A stretch of DNA of 64,000 nt from Pedobacter cryoconitis (GCF_014200605.1 NZ_JACHCE010000003.1:372001-436000); one strand, 5' to 3'. Shown: positions 37,801 through 46,315, counted from the first letter of the stretch. Numbers and translations: made by a program. Notes: generated from the letters alone by a model not told the origin.

Positions 37801-40800
37801 CCCGGAGGATAGGTCGTAAAACCAACCTGCTGCCCGTATGCGGTACCTGCAACGTTAGTTGCATAAGCTTTGACATAATATTTCGTATCGGCCATCAGGT
37901 CTTTCAGCTGACTGTCAAAACTACCTGTGCCCCCGCCATTGAAGGTTTTGTCAGGTGATAAAGGATTTGGTTCAAAATTCTCAACCGTACTCCAGTAAAC
38001 CCCGCGGCTACTGATGATGCCTCCGCTGGCACTGGTCACTGTACCGCCCATTAAGCCTGCTGTATTGGTGATTAATCCAGGTGAATTTGTCACAACAACA
38101 GGCAATCCAATCGTTGTAAAACTGGTTAATTCTCCATAAGAAGTCTCTGCATCGTTAATTGCATAGGCACGGACATAATAAATTGTTCCTGGCTTCAGGT
38201 TATTCATACCCGCTGTAAAGACCCCTTTGTCCTGGCCTGCCATAGTCACTTTATTTTTTGAAATCGTATCCGGGTTAAAATCAGGATAAATACTCCAGAC
38301 AATTCCCATTGTTTTCAGCGTTGTGTTTCCATTGCTGATAATATTACCACCACTCAATGCGGTTGTCGCCGTAATCTGAGTCACTGTATTGGTCGTAACT
38401 GTTGCTGCAACAGATGGTTTAGTCACAAAACTTTCCAGATTTCCATAACCATAACCTACCCCATTGCGGGCATAAGCACGCACATAGTATTGTGTACCAG
38501 GGGTCAGACTGGTTATACTGCTGCTATAAAGACCTTTTCCTGAACCTGTCTGCGTAGTCCGGTTCAAAAGAATTGATTCAGGGATAAAATCAGCCTGCGT
38601 ACTCCATATCACCCCACGTGTAGCAGACGGCATTCCACCTTCATCAGAAATATTTCCTCCGCTTGAAGCACTCGTTACCGTAATCTGAGCTGGCACTACG
38701 GTAGTTAACACCGGAACTGTAGCCGGATTTGTTGTCAGACTAACCTGCTGGCCATAAGACATTCCGGTATTGGTAAATGCATAGGCCCGGATATAATATT
38801 TAGTAGATGGGGTCAGGTTCTTTAAGAAACTATCAAAATTCCCTGTTCCTGCCTTGTCTTCTGTTTTATCTAAGGATAATTCATCTGGCTCAAAATTTTC
38901 AAGGGTACTCCAGAATACGCCACGGCCGGTTACCGGAGAACCACCGGCATCTGTAATTGTACCGCCGGTCACTGCAGTAGTATGGGTAATCAGCGATGGT
39001 AAAGTGGTTACAATTGCCGCTTTTCTTGTAGTAATAAAACTCAGGATATTTCCATAAGCCGTACCCGCTTTACTTACCGCATACGCACAAACATAATAAG
39101 TTTTACCTATGGAAAGATTGATGAGATCACTCTCAAAAACCCCTTTTCCATAACCTGTTTCGGCTGTCCTGTTTATCGATTCGGCAGCAGGGTCGAAATT
39201 AGGGTTCAGGCTCCAGATAACTCCCCGGGTGGTAATCAGCGCACCGCCATCACTGGTAATATTTCCACCACTGATCGCTGTTGTACCTGTAATTCCGGTA
39301 ATTTTAGTAGTCACCAATGTGGCTTTTACAGCTGGTTTAGTCTCTACTATTTCCTGGTTTCCATAGGCGGTACCGGCAAAATTAGTGGCAAAAGCACGTA
39401 CATAATAGATTGTACTTCCCATCAGATCTTTCAGGTCTGCGGTAAAACTGCCGGAACCAGAGCCTGCTACAACGAACTGGTCATCTATAGTTGGATTGGG
39501 ATTAGTACTCCAGCAAATTCCGTTACGCTGAATATAAGATCCGCCATTACTTAAAATCGTTCCCCCACTGGTTGCAGAAGTACTTGTAATGGTTTGCTCA
39601 ACAGGCTTTAAGGTCGTTAAGGTAGCCAAAGTGGCTGTCCTTAAGACAACCTGGTTACCAAAAGTCAGGCCCGCAGAGTTTGCAGCATAAGCGCGTGCAT
39701 AATAGGTAGTACCCGGAGTTAATCCTTTCAATACACTTACAAAATCTCCTTTGACCTGCTGTACTGTTTTTTGACTGGTTGCAGTATCTGGCTGAAATCC
39801 GGAAAGCGTATTCCAGATGACCCCTGCCCCCGAAAGCAATGCACCACCATTATTGATGATATGCCCGCCGCTAACCGCAGTACTCCCGGTAATATCTGTG
39901 GCCTCTATGGTAGTCAGTACAGGGGAAACCGGAGGCGTTGTTATAAAGCTGATTTCATTACCATAAGCCACGCCAGCTCTATTCACGGCATAAGCACGAA
40001 CATAGTAAGTTGTACTTCCCATTAAATCTTTAATCGGGTCAATAAATGTCCCGATACCGGTTCCATTCTGAGTTTTGGTAGTCAGCTCGATAGTGGGGCT
40101 TCCGGAAGTATTCCATACAATCCCGCTTTTGGTGACTTTATCGCCTCCGTCACTAAAAATATCTCCACCGCTGGTTGCGGTAATACTGGTCATATTACTT
40201 GCCGGAGTGGTAATTAGTGAAGCAATAGTGAATGTTTTGAAACTAATTTCCTGTCCATAACCTACCCCAGCACTATTAACTGCATAAGCTCTTGCATAAT
40301 AAGTTTTGTTAGGTAAAAGCTGGTTTAATGTGCTGGTAAACCTGGTTACCTTTTCAGTCTGGCTGGTTTTACTGGCACTGGAAAGATCAGGCGTGAAACC
40401 CGGGGTCAGACTCCAGATTACCCCGTGGCTGGTCAGCTCTGCACCTCCATTACTAGTAATATTTCCACCACCTGCTGCAGTAGTCCCCTCATTGCCTTCA
40501 ACGGGCAAAGTAATGACATCTGGTTTTTCTGGCGGGGCGGTAGTCACGATTTGAGCAGCTCCGTAACTGGTACCTACATAATTGACCGCATAAGCACGAA
40601 GATAATATCTGGTACTGCCCATCAGGTCTTTTAAGTCACTGACAAAAGCCCCTGTACCCCTGCCGTCTTTGGTTAATGTTCCTTCCAGGTCCGGGTTTTC
40701 CTCAGTACTCCAGACTACCCCTCTTTGCAGCACAGGCATACGACCGTCATCGGTAATATTTCCACCGCTGCTGATACTTGTATTTTTGACCAGGATAGCA

Positions 40801-42671
40801 GGGTTGGTTGTTAATGCGGCTAACTGCGGGGTCGTAAAACTCATTTCTTCGCCATAACCTGTTCCTTTACTATTGGTCGCATAGGCCCTGACATAGTATT
40901 TCGTTCCTGGTGTAAGTGAATTCAGATAACTATTATAAATTCCTTTACCGTTATTATCTGTGATATTTTGTACTGTTTTAGTGGTTAAAGCAATGGTAGG
41001 CTGCGGGCTTGTACTCCAGCAGACACCTCTTTTAGTGATAGCCGACACCCCGTTACTGGTAATATCGCCACCTGTCATTGCATTTGTCCCATTATAGCTT
41101 TCCGGTGAACCATTGATATGACTGGCCATATCATAATTAAAAGGCTCTATGGTATTGACTGTAGGTACAGAACTCGTCACAAAACTAGATTCACTGCTAT
41201 AGCTGATCCCTACACTGTTTTTAGCATAGGCACGTACATAATAGAGTGTTCCTTCCTGCAAGTTGGTGAGGTTACAGATAAATGTACCTATATCTGTTGC
41301 ATTCACAGTGGTGGAAGGACCATAGATGATATTCACTCTGTCAGTACTCCAGCTCATTCCGCGTTCAGTAACCAGTTCTCCTCCATTGTTGATAATGGTG
41401 ACTTCACTGACCGCCGATTTATCGGTAATATCTGTAATCTTAATATTTGGTGAACTTAATACCGGTGCAGTGGCAGCAGGGGTAGTAAATTGCAGCAGGT
41501 TACCATAAGCAGTTCCAATCACATTGACCGCATAAGCCATCACATAATAGGTGGTATTCCTTAACAGGTCAATCAACCGGCTTGGGAATATCCCAACGCC
41601 CGAACCATCAAATGTGGTGACCGCATCAGGATCATTTGCAGGGTCTGCCGTTTTACTCCAGATAATCCCTCTTTTGGTAACCGGGGCACCGCCATCACTT
41701 CTGATATCTCCACCGCTGTTTGCCATAACCGGCGAAAAGTTGTCTATGTCTAAAGTGATGATATCCGGTAAGGAAGCTCTTGCTGAAGTAAAGGTTAAAT
41801 CTTCGCCATAAACAATTCCGGCACTGTTGATCGCGTAGGCCCTCACATGATAAACGGTATTAGCTTTTAAACCTGAGATTACCCCCGGAAAAATTCCTGT
41901 ATCATTTCCAAATACCGGGTTCCCGGTCTTACTGCTCAGCGTGATTTCAGGATTCGCAGAGGTATCCCAGCAGATGCCCTGAGTGGTAATCGCAGATCCG
42001 CCATTGCTGATAATATTGGCTCCGCTTAGTGCAGAAACATTAGTTATTCTGGTAGGTATAAGAGTTGAAATTACAGGAAGACAACTGATATCTATCCATT
42101 TTGTACCATCATAAAAACGAATGGCTTTTGATACGGTGCTGATATAAATAGCCCCCGGAGATAAACCCAGAGGAGCCGGATTATTATTGAGTACAGGAAG
42201 CTTCGAAATCTTCATACCACTGCTGGTAGAAAAACCGGTGTTTTGCGTAAAATTACCTTTGCCATAGAGTCTGGCAACTGACCACCAGATGCTGCCATCA
42301 TAAACCTTCATGGTATTTTCCGTTTTCGAAAAATAAACGCCTCCATTACTTGCTGTACCTGCAGGTTCGGCTGCCAGAGCGGATAAATAAGGGATACCGG
42401 TTTTTACTTCCAGGTAATCTTTAACGTTAGTGGTATTGAGATTGCTGCTGCAGAATGTTTCCCACGAAACGCCATTATAGATTAAAGGTTGTTTATCAGC
42501 AGGGCTGTAGATCAGCATTCCTATTGCAGGAGCTGGCACAGCAGAAGGTAGTAAAACTGGTAAATGAGGAATTCCCCCGATTACCCTGAAATAGTTCTGC
42601 GCTGAAACATTCGAAATTCCAGCGAGCAAGAAGAAAAATATAATTTTAACAATATGTAGTAATCTCTTCAA
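28773..42671 (-). CDS. Giant repeat surface protein: 30 FN3-like repeats and 7 FISUMP domains
   Basis: This 4632-aa protein has a signal peptide (FFFLLAGISNVSAQ). Its head has three G-x-x-Y...Y-x-G-x-x-W motifs (GMLIYSPADKQPLIYNG, GGVYFSKTENTMKVYDG, GAIYISTVSKAIRFYDG), as in its 2817-aa paralogue. Twenty-four FN3-like repeats of about 90-100 residues follow. The C-terminal third then alternates a FISUMP domain with one FN3-like repeat, giving seven FISUMP domains, the last at the C-terminus (LPLRCLKD). FISUMP domains come in two types, with WYWQFNRLQGYQ or WYFQFNKLQGYK, that alternate A-B-A-B-A-B-A. The oddly shaped third FN3 repeat (TIINNGGE...RGMSWSTDRVNIIYG) is nearly the same in both giants, so they arose by duplication of a whole gene. 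No T9SS sorting domain is present. Confidence 0.9.
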   Translation of the reverse strand: MKRLLHIVKIIFFFLLAGISNVSAQNYFRVIGGIPHLPVLLPSAVPAPAIGMLIYSPADKQPLIYNGVSWETFCSSNLNTTNVKDYLEVKTGIPYLSALAAEPAGTASNGGVYFSKTENTMKVYDGSIWWSVARLYGKGNFTQNTGFSTSSGMKISKLPVLNNNPAPLGLSPGAIYISTVSKAIRFYDGTKWIDISCLPVISTLIPTRITNVSALSGANIISNGGSAITTQGICWDTSANPEITLSSKTGNPVFGNDTGIFPGVISGLKANTVYHVRAYAINSAGIVYGEDLTFTSARASLPDIITLDIDNFSPVMANSGGDIRSDGGAPVTKRGIIWSKTADPANDPDAVTTFDGSGVGIFPSRLIDLLRNTTYYVMAYAVNVIGTAYGNLLQFTTPAATAPVLSSPNIKITDITDKSAVSEVTIINNGGELVTERGMSWSTDRVNIIYGPSTTVNATDIGTFICNLTNLQEGTLYYVRAYAKNSVGISYSSESSFVTSSVPTVNTIEPFNYDMASHINGSPESYNGTNAMTGGDITSNGVSAITKRGVCWSTSPQPTIALTTKTVQNITDNNGKGIYNSYLNSLTPGTKYYVRAYATNSKGTGYGEEMSFTTPQLAALTTNPAILVKNTSISSGGNITDDGRMPVLQRGVVWSTEENPDLEGTLTKDGRGTGAFVSDLKDLMGSTRYYLRAYAVNYVGTSYGAAQIVTTAPPEKPDVITLPVEGNEGTTAAGGGNITSNGGAELTSHGVIWSLTPGFTPDLSSASKTSQTEKVTRFTSTLNQLLPNKTYYARAYAVNSAGVGYGQEISFKTFTIASLITTPASNMTSITATSGGDIFSDGGDKVTKSGIVWNTSGSPTIELTTKTQNGTGIGTFIDPIKDLMGSTTYYVRAYAVNRAGVAYGNEISFITTPPVSPVLTTIEATDITGSTAVSGGHIINNGGALLSGAGVIWNTLSGFQPDTATSQKTVQQVKGDFVSVLKGLTPGTTYYARAYAANSAGLTFGNQVVLRTATLATLTTLKPVEQTITSTSATSGGTILSNGGSYIQRNGICWSTNPNPTIDDQFVVAGSGSGSFTADLKDLMGSTIYYVRAFATNFAGTAYGNQEIVETKPAVKATLVTTKITGITGTTAISGGNITSDGGALITTRGVIWSLNPNFDPAAESINRTAETGYGKGVFESDLINLSIGKTYYVCAYAVSKAGTAYGNILSFITTRKAAIVTTLPSLITHTTAVTGGTITDAGGSPVTGRGVFWSTLENFEPDELSLDKTEDKAGTGNFDSFLKNLTPSTKYYIRAYAFTNTGMSYGQQVSLTTNPATVPVLTTVVPAQITVTSASSGGNISDEGGMPSATRGVIWSTQADFIPESILLNRTTQTGSGKGLYSSSITSLTPGTQYYVRAYARNGVGYGYGNLESFVTKPSVAATVTTNTVTQITATTALSGGNIISNGNTTLKTMGIVWSIYPDFNPDTISKNKVTMAGQDKGVFTAGMNNLKPGTIYYVRAYAINDAETSYGELTSFTTIGLPVVVTNSPGLITNTAGLMGGTVTSASGGIISSRGVYWSTVENFEPNPLSPDKTFNGGGTGSFDSQLKDLMADTKYYVKAYATNVAGTAYGQQVGFTTYPPGLPLLTTVTPVSVTGTTASSGGNITEEGGVPTTIRGVVWSTVANFKPETETVHRTVEGGAGKGIFTSQVTGLKPGTIYYIRAYATNRVGVQYGNELSFTTQNYASLTTTEITENTEGTAMSGGVISSDGGSKVTVQGLCWSTSPNPTSELVSKTIDKGADSFISKLKDLTPSTLYYVRAYATNGLGTAYGNEISFVSAAVRPTLTTTDPVVTSGSTASSGGIISSNGGAAITSKGIVWSSKKDFDPKTELLNRTNEGSGQSTFISELKDLERSTAYYVRAYAENNAGITYGNQLTVTIFPTSPILLTNRVTEVTGTTATSGGKITSDGGAAVTKRGICWSTQQNPTNNLLTKTVDAVGGDGDFIGKMTGLLPNTIYYVRAYAVNGIGVAYGLEESFITLAPPTLTATAPVTNIRATTATSGGEITDDGRTPILSRGIVWDRYSDPTISLTTKTVDNVTKGIGAFTADLTGLSPNTIYYVRAYATNLIGVTYGSAVQFKTNTVSLPTLSTTSVTSIDGYSAKGIAEVSDDGGMPVVTRGFVWATTTLPTISSTGKIVNGTAGTGIFENVFGGMIPGATYYIRSFATNSQGTAYGNEIVLTSAGVVPNLSAVTISNIQLNTAAAVASLSFNGGSAITDLGFIWNTEDVIPAFADGNNSSTGAVGTAISGTVANLLPATRYYVWAYGKNAIGTGYSVKSTPFNTRDFGKVNTIPASQITSSSFVSGGIIQSEGGTDITQRGVVWSENKNPTVNDPTKTTQGPGYLAYASPVTGLKFGTTYYFRAYVTNAVGTGYGNLDSVTTINIPAVTTTAATNILSTSFTAGGEVTKDGGSAVTARGIVMSTTPGPTIASAIKTTDGNGLGIFISNPKLLTIVTKYYYRAYATNAVGTAYGKQDSVTTTAILPVIDNVKLSEITDHSARGTATITADGGAPVTANGLVWNTTGNPTLEDHVIISGKDIGSVTGVLDGLEEGPVYYVRAYATNSVGTVYSAVAVNFKICKPLTVIHRAGISGAPTDKTITYETVGANISGDYKCWITRNLGADQQATDVKDATEASSGWYWQFNRLQGYQYDGATRTPNQIVAPWATQISEGSGWLAANDPCTQLLGNGWRIPTNTEWSNVIGPPQNWKNAADAYNSILKLHAAGDLTATGILNVRGVNSSYWTSTIYSNNSQGYYFINGRTSYNEKSVGLPVRCLQDGGMTSVPSLSNVDIPAATITANTARALAAVINSGSSPVTSRGLVWNTTGNPGMGDKVISLGTGMGEMAGILSGLNEKDVYYVRAFATNSAGTAFSPVVAGFKVCLPVTITHTAGLNGAPVDKTITYKTISTTISGEARCWITQNLGADQQATTVSDGTEASAGWYFQFNRLQGYKHDGTARTPNDPLQPWVGNIDEAGQWLPVNDPCFRMMGGGWRLPTGAELKTAIGAPQYWRTAADTYNSVLKLHSAGAIVTDVLTARGTDSRYWSSSAVSSGAGNIIANGAASVANKGTALPVRCLRNEVITTLPSVSNVILPLTEMTETTAKGSAVINPDGNATVTSRGFVWNTTGNPTIADQVVPMGSGTGSISGLISGLENGPTYYVRAFATNSVGTAYSEIATSFKICMPFTVIHRAGLNGAPVDKTVTYGSVSTKISGTDKCWITQNLGAGRQATDLKDVTEASAGWYWQFNRLQGYQHDGTTRTPNQIVAPWATQISEGLSWTPANDPCTQMLGNGWRIPTNAEWTSAAATPQNWKNAADVYASVLKLHAAGDLTSTGALNIRGVNSNYWTSTIYSNNSQAYFFNNVRSNNNEKSVGLPLRCLQDEVVKRLPSVTSVIVPSETISAAAAVANATVTNTGGAAVTSRGLVWNTTGNPGMGDQVILLGTGIGDITGTLEGLDEKAVYYVRAFATNSVGTSLSAAVTSFKVCLPFTITHTAGLNGVPVDKTVTYKTVSTTYSGEARCWIAQNLGADQQAAAVNDGTEATAGWYFQFNKLQGYKHDGTTRTPNDPLVPWISNIQEASQWLPVNDPCLRMLGGGWRLPTAAEWTKAISPPQYWRSNEDTYASLLKIHAAGYLVNNTAGLTAKGTDSRYWSGTAVSSTTATAFYGWRLLESDKASALPVRCLRNEVISTLPSVSNVILPLAEMTETTAKGSAIINPDGREAVTVRGFVWNTTGNPTLADQVVPMGSGTGSISGLISGLENGPTYYVRAFATNSVGTAYSEIATSFKICMPFTVIHRAGLNGAPVDKTVTYGSVSTKISGADKCWITQNLGSGQQATDLKDVTEASAGWYWQFNRLQGYQHDGTTRTPNQIVAPWATQISEGLSWTPANDPCTQMLGAGWRIPTNAEWTSAAATPQNWKNAADVYASVLKLHAAGDLTAAGNLNIRGVNSNYWTSTIYSNNSQAYFFNNVRSNNNEKSVGLPLRCLQDEVVKRLPSVTSVIVPSETISAAAAVANATVTNTGGAAVTSRGLVWNTTGNPDMGDQVIFLGTGMGDITGTLKGLDEKAVYYVRAFATNSVGTSLSAAVTSFKVCLPFTITHTAGLNGVPVDKTVTYKTVSTTYSGEARCWIAQNLGADQQAAAVNDGTEATAGWYFQFNKLQGYKHDGTTRTPNDPLVPWISNIQEASQWLPVNDPCLRMLGGGWRLPTAAEWTKAISPPQYWRSNEDTYASLLKLHAAGYLVNNTAGLTAKGTDSRYWSGTAVSSTTATAFYGWRLLESDKASALPVRCLRNEVISTLPSVSNVILPLAEVTPTTAKGSAIINPDGREAVTARGFVWNTTGNPTLADQVVPMGSGTGTISGLISGLENGPTYYVKAFATNSVGTAYSEIATSFKVCMPFTVIHKTGIKGAPVDKTVTYGSVSTKISGADKCWITQNLGADQQATDLKDVTEASAGWYWQFNRLQGYQHDGTNRKPAGVWATQISEGLSWTPANDPCTQMLGAGWRIPTNTEWTNAAATPQNWKTAADVYASVLKLHAAGDLTAAGNLNIRGVNSNYWSSTIYSNNSQAYFFNNVRSNYNDKAVGLPLRCLKD
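29641..33258 (-). repeat. Tandem in-frame duplication, period 1818 bp
   Basis: The sequence from about 29641 to 31440 recurs from about 31459 with an offset of exactly 1818 bp (606 codons). Long stretches are near-identical; for example, 30000-30242 and 31818-32060 differ at only a few bases. The unit encodes one A-type and one B-type FISUMP domain with their FN3-like linkers. More diverged copies continue on both sides. The period keeps the reading frame. The ends are approximate because similarity fades gradually. Confidence 0.85.
34815..42075 (-). repeat. FN3-like repeat array (24 consecutive units, 4632-aa protein)
   Basis: Twenty-four units of about 280-310 bp were counted by the YY(V/I)RAYA-x-N end motif. 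Six further units lie between the FISUMP domains. Several units align one-to-one with units at the same position in the neighbouring 2817-aa protein, showing shared ancestry of the whole array. Boundaries are approximate. Confidence 0.85.
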
Positions 42672-42721
42672 AATCTTACGTTTCTCTTTGTTCCTTTAAC
42701 CTGTTTCCTAATCCTTTGCGC

Positions 42722-45700
42722 TTATTGTATTTTTTTCAGAATACTGTTGATCTGTTCCTGCTGATTGTTCATCCGGATTTGCAGCTCCTCTATTTGTTTT
42801 TGCTGTTCTTTTACAGCCTGGATCAGCATACCTGTAAGCTGGGTATAATCAACTTTCAGGAAGCCATCTTTACCTTTAATGACCATTTCGGGATATACCT
42901 GCTGCAGTTCCTGAGCGATCACCCCGATCTTAGTACCGGCAGCGTATTTATGCTGATCTTTATATTCAAATTTTACTCCTCTAAGCTGATCGATTTTTTG
43001 AAGGACACTGCTTAAAGTTTCAATATTGGTTTTCAATCTTCTGTCTGATGGGGTAAAGAAGTTGCCGTTCACAGTAACATCCTGTCCGAAACTGGCATTA
43101 CCCTGCGTATCGAAAGTCAGTCCTTTTCCGTCTGCTCCGTCATTGCTGATCGCATAGACAGAAAGTTTGATACTTTCTGTCGCTCTATGATTACCCAGGT
43201 TATCTTTAGCATTTGCCCCTGCGGTTACCAATGCAGTTTCGAGGTAATTCCTGGTTACCGCGTCCTGCTTTTCTACGGGATCAGCAAGATTATAGATCCT
43301 GAAATTACCCATAGAAACTTCTCTCTCAGCTGAACCAAAACCACTTAATGGAATTTGGCTTTTTGGAGTGGAAACAGCTATCCCATTCGCATCACCAACA
43401 AACAGTTCTTTGTCCTTTAATTTATTGTCCACAGGGACCCAGTCCTTCCCATTAAAAACATAAAGGCGGTTATCAGCAGTATTGTAATAGGTATCACCAG
43501 CAACTGGTTTGTCTGGGGCTGTTGGGCCAACCGGTGTTTTAGAAGTTTTGGAATCTACATACTCTTTAGTTGCAGCATCCTGTTTGTCTTCAGGATCGGC
43601 AAGCTGAGTAATCCTGATTTTTTTTGTCCCCTCACTCAGCACAATATCTTTGGTTGCAAAGCCAAATCCACTTAGAGAGACAGCATTTTGCGGGGTAGAA
43701 ACAGCGATTCCTTTAGCATCACCTACAAACAGTTCTTTCTCTTTTAATTTATTGTCAACCGGAACCCAGTCTGTACCATTAAAAACATAAAGGCGGTTAT
43801 CTGAGGTATTGTAATAAGTATCACCGGCTGATGGTTTGTCTGGGGCTACCGGTCCAACCGGTGTTTTGGTAGCGCCTGTAGCAGCTACAGAATCTACGTA
43901 TTTCTTATTTGCAGCATCCTGCTTATCTTTTGGATCGGCAAGATTAATGATCTTATAATTTTTCACTCCATTGCCCAGACGAACATCGGCTGTTGCAAAA
44001 CCAAAATCATTCAATGGAACCTCATCTTTGGCAACTGCTTTTGCTTTATTCAATACATCACCAACTAAAATATGGTCTCTTGGAATAGTCAAAGAGCTAG
44101 GGGCAGAAAACTGATCATCTACATAACTTTTCGTAGCAGCATCTAAAGGGGCATCAGGATATTTCAGGAAACTAATACCGAACTGTATATCCTTATCTCC
44201 CATATAAATATTGTCTTTTGCTTCTCCAAAACCACTGATAGGAATTAGTTTTTTATCTGTGCCTTTAGCTCTTCCTTTCGTATTACCAACAAAGAAATAC
44301 CCTTCCTGTAAAACCAGAGAGTCTGGTTTTTTGAATTGATCATCCACATATTTTTTTGTAGATGCATCTCCGTCAGCTACAGGGGTACCTAAATTGTTAA
44401 TCACCAATCCACCCATAGAAACAGGGATAACCGGTAAGCCAAAACCACTTAATGGAATTGTATTTTTCAGTACATCGGCAGCTTTTCCTTTATCGTCACC
44501 CACAAAAAAGTTCCCTTTAGTCAAAGAGAGATTGGCCGCGCCGATCACTTTAGTATCTACGTAATTTCTGGTCGCTGCATCCTGGGCCAGGATTGGTTCA
44601 GCCAGATTGTTAATATTAACACCACCCAAAGAAACAGGCAATGTTGCTGCCCCGAACTCACTAAAAGGAATAGTTTTCTTGTCTACAGCTGTTGCTGTAC
44701 TGATATCATTTCCAACAAACATAAAGCCTTTTGGGAGACTTAATTTTCCCGGTGCCACAACGCGGTTATCTACATAATTCATAGTTGCAGCGTCCTGCGG
44801 AAGCTTTGGATCAGTCATATTAATAATCCTGAAACTCACACCACCCGGAATTCCATCACCCATAGAAACTTCTTTCAGAGGTCTGTCAAATCCACTGATC
44901 GGAATCATACTTTTGGCTACTGCAGTAGCGATACCAGAAGAGTTTCCGACAAATAGGTTATCTGCAGGTAAGGCTAAAAGTGTAGGTTTTGCAAATAAAG
45001 ACTTTAAATAACCCAGGGTTACAGCATCCGATGGTTGTGATGGGTCTTTAAGATTGGTAATTTTAAAATTTAAAGTTCCGTTACCCAATTTGATATCGTC
45101 AACAGGATTACCAAAACCACTTAACGGGATACGTGCTTTATCCAGTTTTTCGTCTGTAACTGCATTCTTTTCAATAATTAACCTGCCGGAAGTTCCAAGC
45201 GTTGCGTCTCCGGAAATCGTTACCCCGCTTGCAATATTGGAACTGTTTCCCATAAAGATTTGTCCGCTGGCCAGTGAAAGATCGATAGGTACCCAGGCTG
45301 TACCATTGTAAACATATAATTTGTGATCTGCTGTATTGTAAAACAAATTTCCTTCTTTGACAAGAACAGCAGATGGATCCGGATTGGTATCTCCTGACGG
45401 GGTTGATCCGTTAGCTGAAATCTCCAGCCATTTTTTGGAATTATCTAAAACGTAAAGTGTATTGTTATCAGTATTGAAATAAAGATCTCCTGGTTTACTA
45501 TTGCCGGGAAATTCAGTTCCGGGGCCACCGGGAATAGATACTCCGCCAATATTTACCCACTTGTTATTGGCGTCAAACATGAACAGTTTTTGCTGACTTT
45601 TGTCATAGAATACATCTCCATATTTAGATTGCGCAGGCAATGAAGTCAGCACTTTTGGCAATACCCACGATTTTCCGTCATAGGTGTAGTTCTGGTCATC

Positions 45701-46312
45701 AAGCGCATTATAAACAACATCTCCTTTAACTGCATTATCAGGAAGACCAAATACGAAAGGTATATTACTGACCATTTTCCAGCCACCAGTCTCCATCCTA
45801 TATATTTTTGAATTTCCGGAAAGCAATACAACATCTCCAACTCTGGCTGTTGCCTCAGGAAGTGCGGTACCAGAACCATAAGTAGGGATGCTATTATCTA
45901 TCGATAAGGTTGCTGTATTGTTGGCACTGGTCAGAATTGCAACCCCTGCATTATTGGTAATCAAAGGAAATCCTTTAGCTGATGGCCGGTAGATCAATCC
46001 ATCTCCAATAGTTGGTGCGAGCCCATCCATGGCCTTTGATAAGGCATTGATAATAGAACCTTCGGTAGTTAAAGAGACGATTTGAAACATCTTTCCACTA
46101 CCATCAATGATCCTGTCACCTGACAGCGCATCACTTGACTGAAATACACCAGACTGATCACTAAAGGCACCGCGAATCTGATATTCACCGATTCCCAGAG
46201 CCTCAATTTTCTGGATAACAAACTGTCCGTTGAACTGTACTATAGATTGTGCCCTACTGCTGCAGACTGAGAAAATCAGAATAATAAATATGCAGAACCT
46301 CGATATTTTCAT
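42722..46312 (-). CDS. Secreted tail-fibre-like protein with C-terminal S74 self-cleaving chaperone domain
   Basis: This 1196-aa protein has a signal peptide (IFIILIFSVCSSRAQ). Residues 100-350 hold several G-D-x-x-Y-N...LYVYNG-x-x-W motifs. About eight units of 60-100 residues follow, each ending QDAATKKYVD-like, as in phage tail fibres. The C-terminal 108 residues form an intramolecular chaperone (peptidase S74) domain: SDRRLKTNI with predicted catalytic Ser1089 and Lys1094, spaced as in the endosialidase dyad, then KIGVIAQELQQVYPEMV and a terminal coiled coil (QEQINSILKKIQ). In known cases the domain drives trimer folding of the fibre and then cuts itself off before the serine. A phage origin of the domain is likely, but this gene is in a host operon and has a signal peptide. 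Confidence 0.9.
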   Translation of the reverse strand: MKISRFCIFIILIFSVCSSRAQSIVQFNGQFVIQKIEALGIGEYQIRGAFSDQSGVFQSSDALSGDRIIDGSGKMFQIVSLTTEGSIINALSKAMDGLAPTIGDGLIYRPSAKGFPLITNNAGVAILTSANNTATLSIDNSIPTYGSGTALPEATARVGDVVLLSGNSKIYRMETGGWKMVSNIPFVFGLPDNAVKGDVVYNALDDQNYTYDGKSWVLPKVLTSLPAQSKYGDVFYDKSQQKLFMFDANNKWVNIGGVSIPGGPGTEFPGNSKPGDLYFNTDNNTLYVLDNSKKWLEISANGSTPSGDTNPDPSAVLVKEGNLFYNTADHKLYVYNGTAWVPIDLSLASGQIFMGNSSNIASGVTISGDATLGTSGRLIIEKNAVTDEKLDKARIPLSGFGNPVDDIKLGNGTLNFKITNLKDPSQPSDAVTLGYLKSLFAKPTLLALPADNLFVGNSSGIATAVAKSMIPISGFDRPLKEVSMGDGIPGGVSFRIINMTDPKLPQDAATMNYVDNRVVAPGKLSLPKGFMFVGNDISTATAVDKKTIPFSEFGAATLPVSLGGVNINNLAEPILAQDAATRNYVDTKVIGAANLSLTKGNFFVGDDKGKAADVLKNTIPLSGFGLPVIPVSMGGLVINNLGTPVADGDASTKKYVDDQFKKPDSLVLQEGYFFVGNTKGRAKGTDKKLIPISGFGEAKDNIYMGDKDIQFGISFLKYPDAPLDAATKSYVDDQFSAPSSLTIPRDHILVGDVLNKAKAVAKDEVPLNDFGFATADVRLGNGVKNYKIINLADPKDKQDAANKKYVDSVAATGATKTPVGPVAPDKPSAGDTYYNTSDNRLYVFNGTDWVPVDNKLKEKELFVGDAKGIAVSTPQNAVSLSGFGFATKDIVLSEGTKKIRITQLADPEDKQDAATKEYVDSKTSKTPVGPTAPDKPVAGDTYYNTADNRLYVFNGKDWVPVDNKLKDKELFVGDANGIAVSTPKSQIPLSGFGSAEREVSMGNFRIYNLADPVEKQDAVTRNYLETALVTAGANAKDNLGNHRATESIKLSVYAISNDGADGKGLTFDTQGNASFGQDVTVNGNFFTPSDRRLKTNIETLSSVLQKIDQLRGVKFEYKDQHKYAAGTKIGVIAQELQQVYPEMVIKGKDGFLKVDYTQLTGMLIQAVKEQQKQIEELQIRMNNQQEQINSILKKIQ

Positions 46313-46315
46313 CTG

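Noticed and set aside
28773..42671. CRISPR array or non-coding satellite because of regular repeats
   Set aside because: Repeats are about 280-300 bp or 1818 bp, lie inside one uninterrupted reading frame and encode protein domains.
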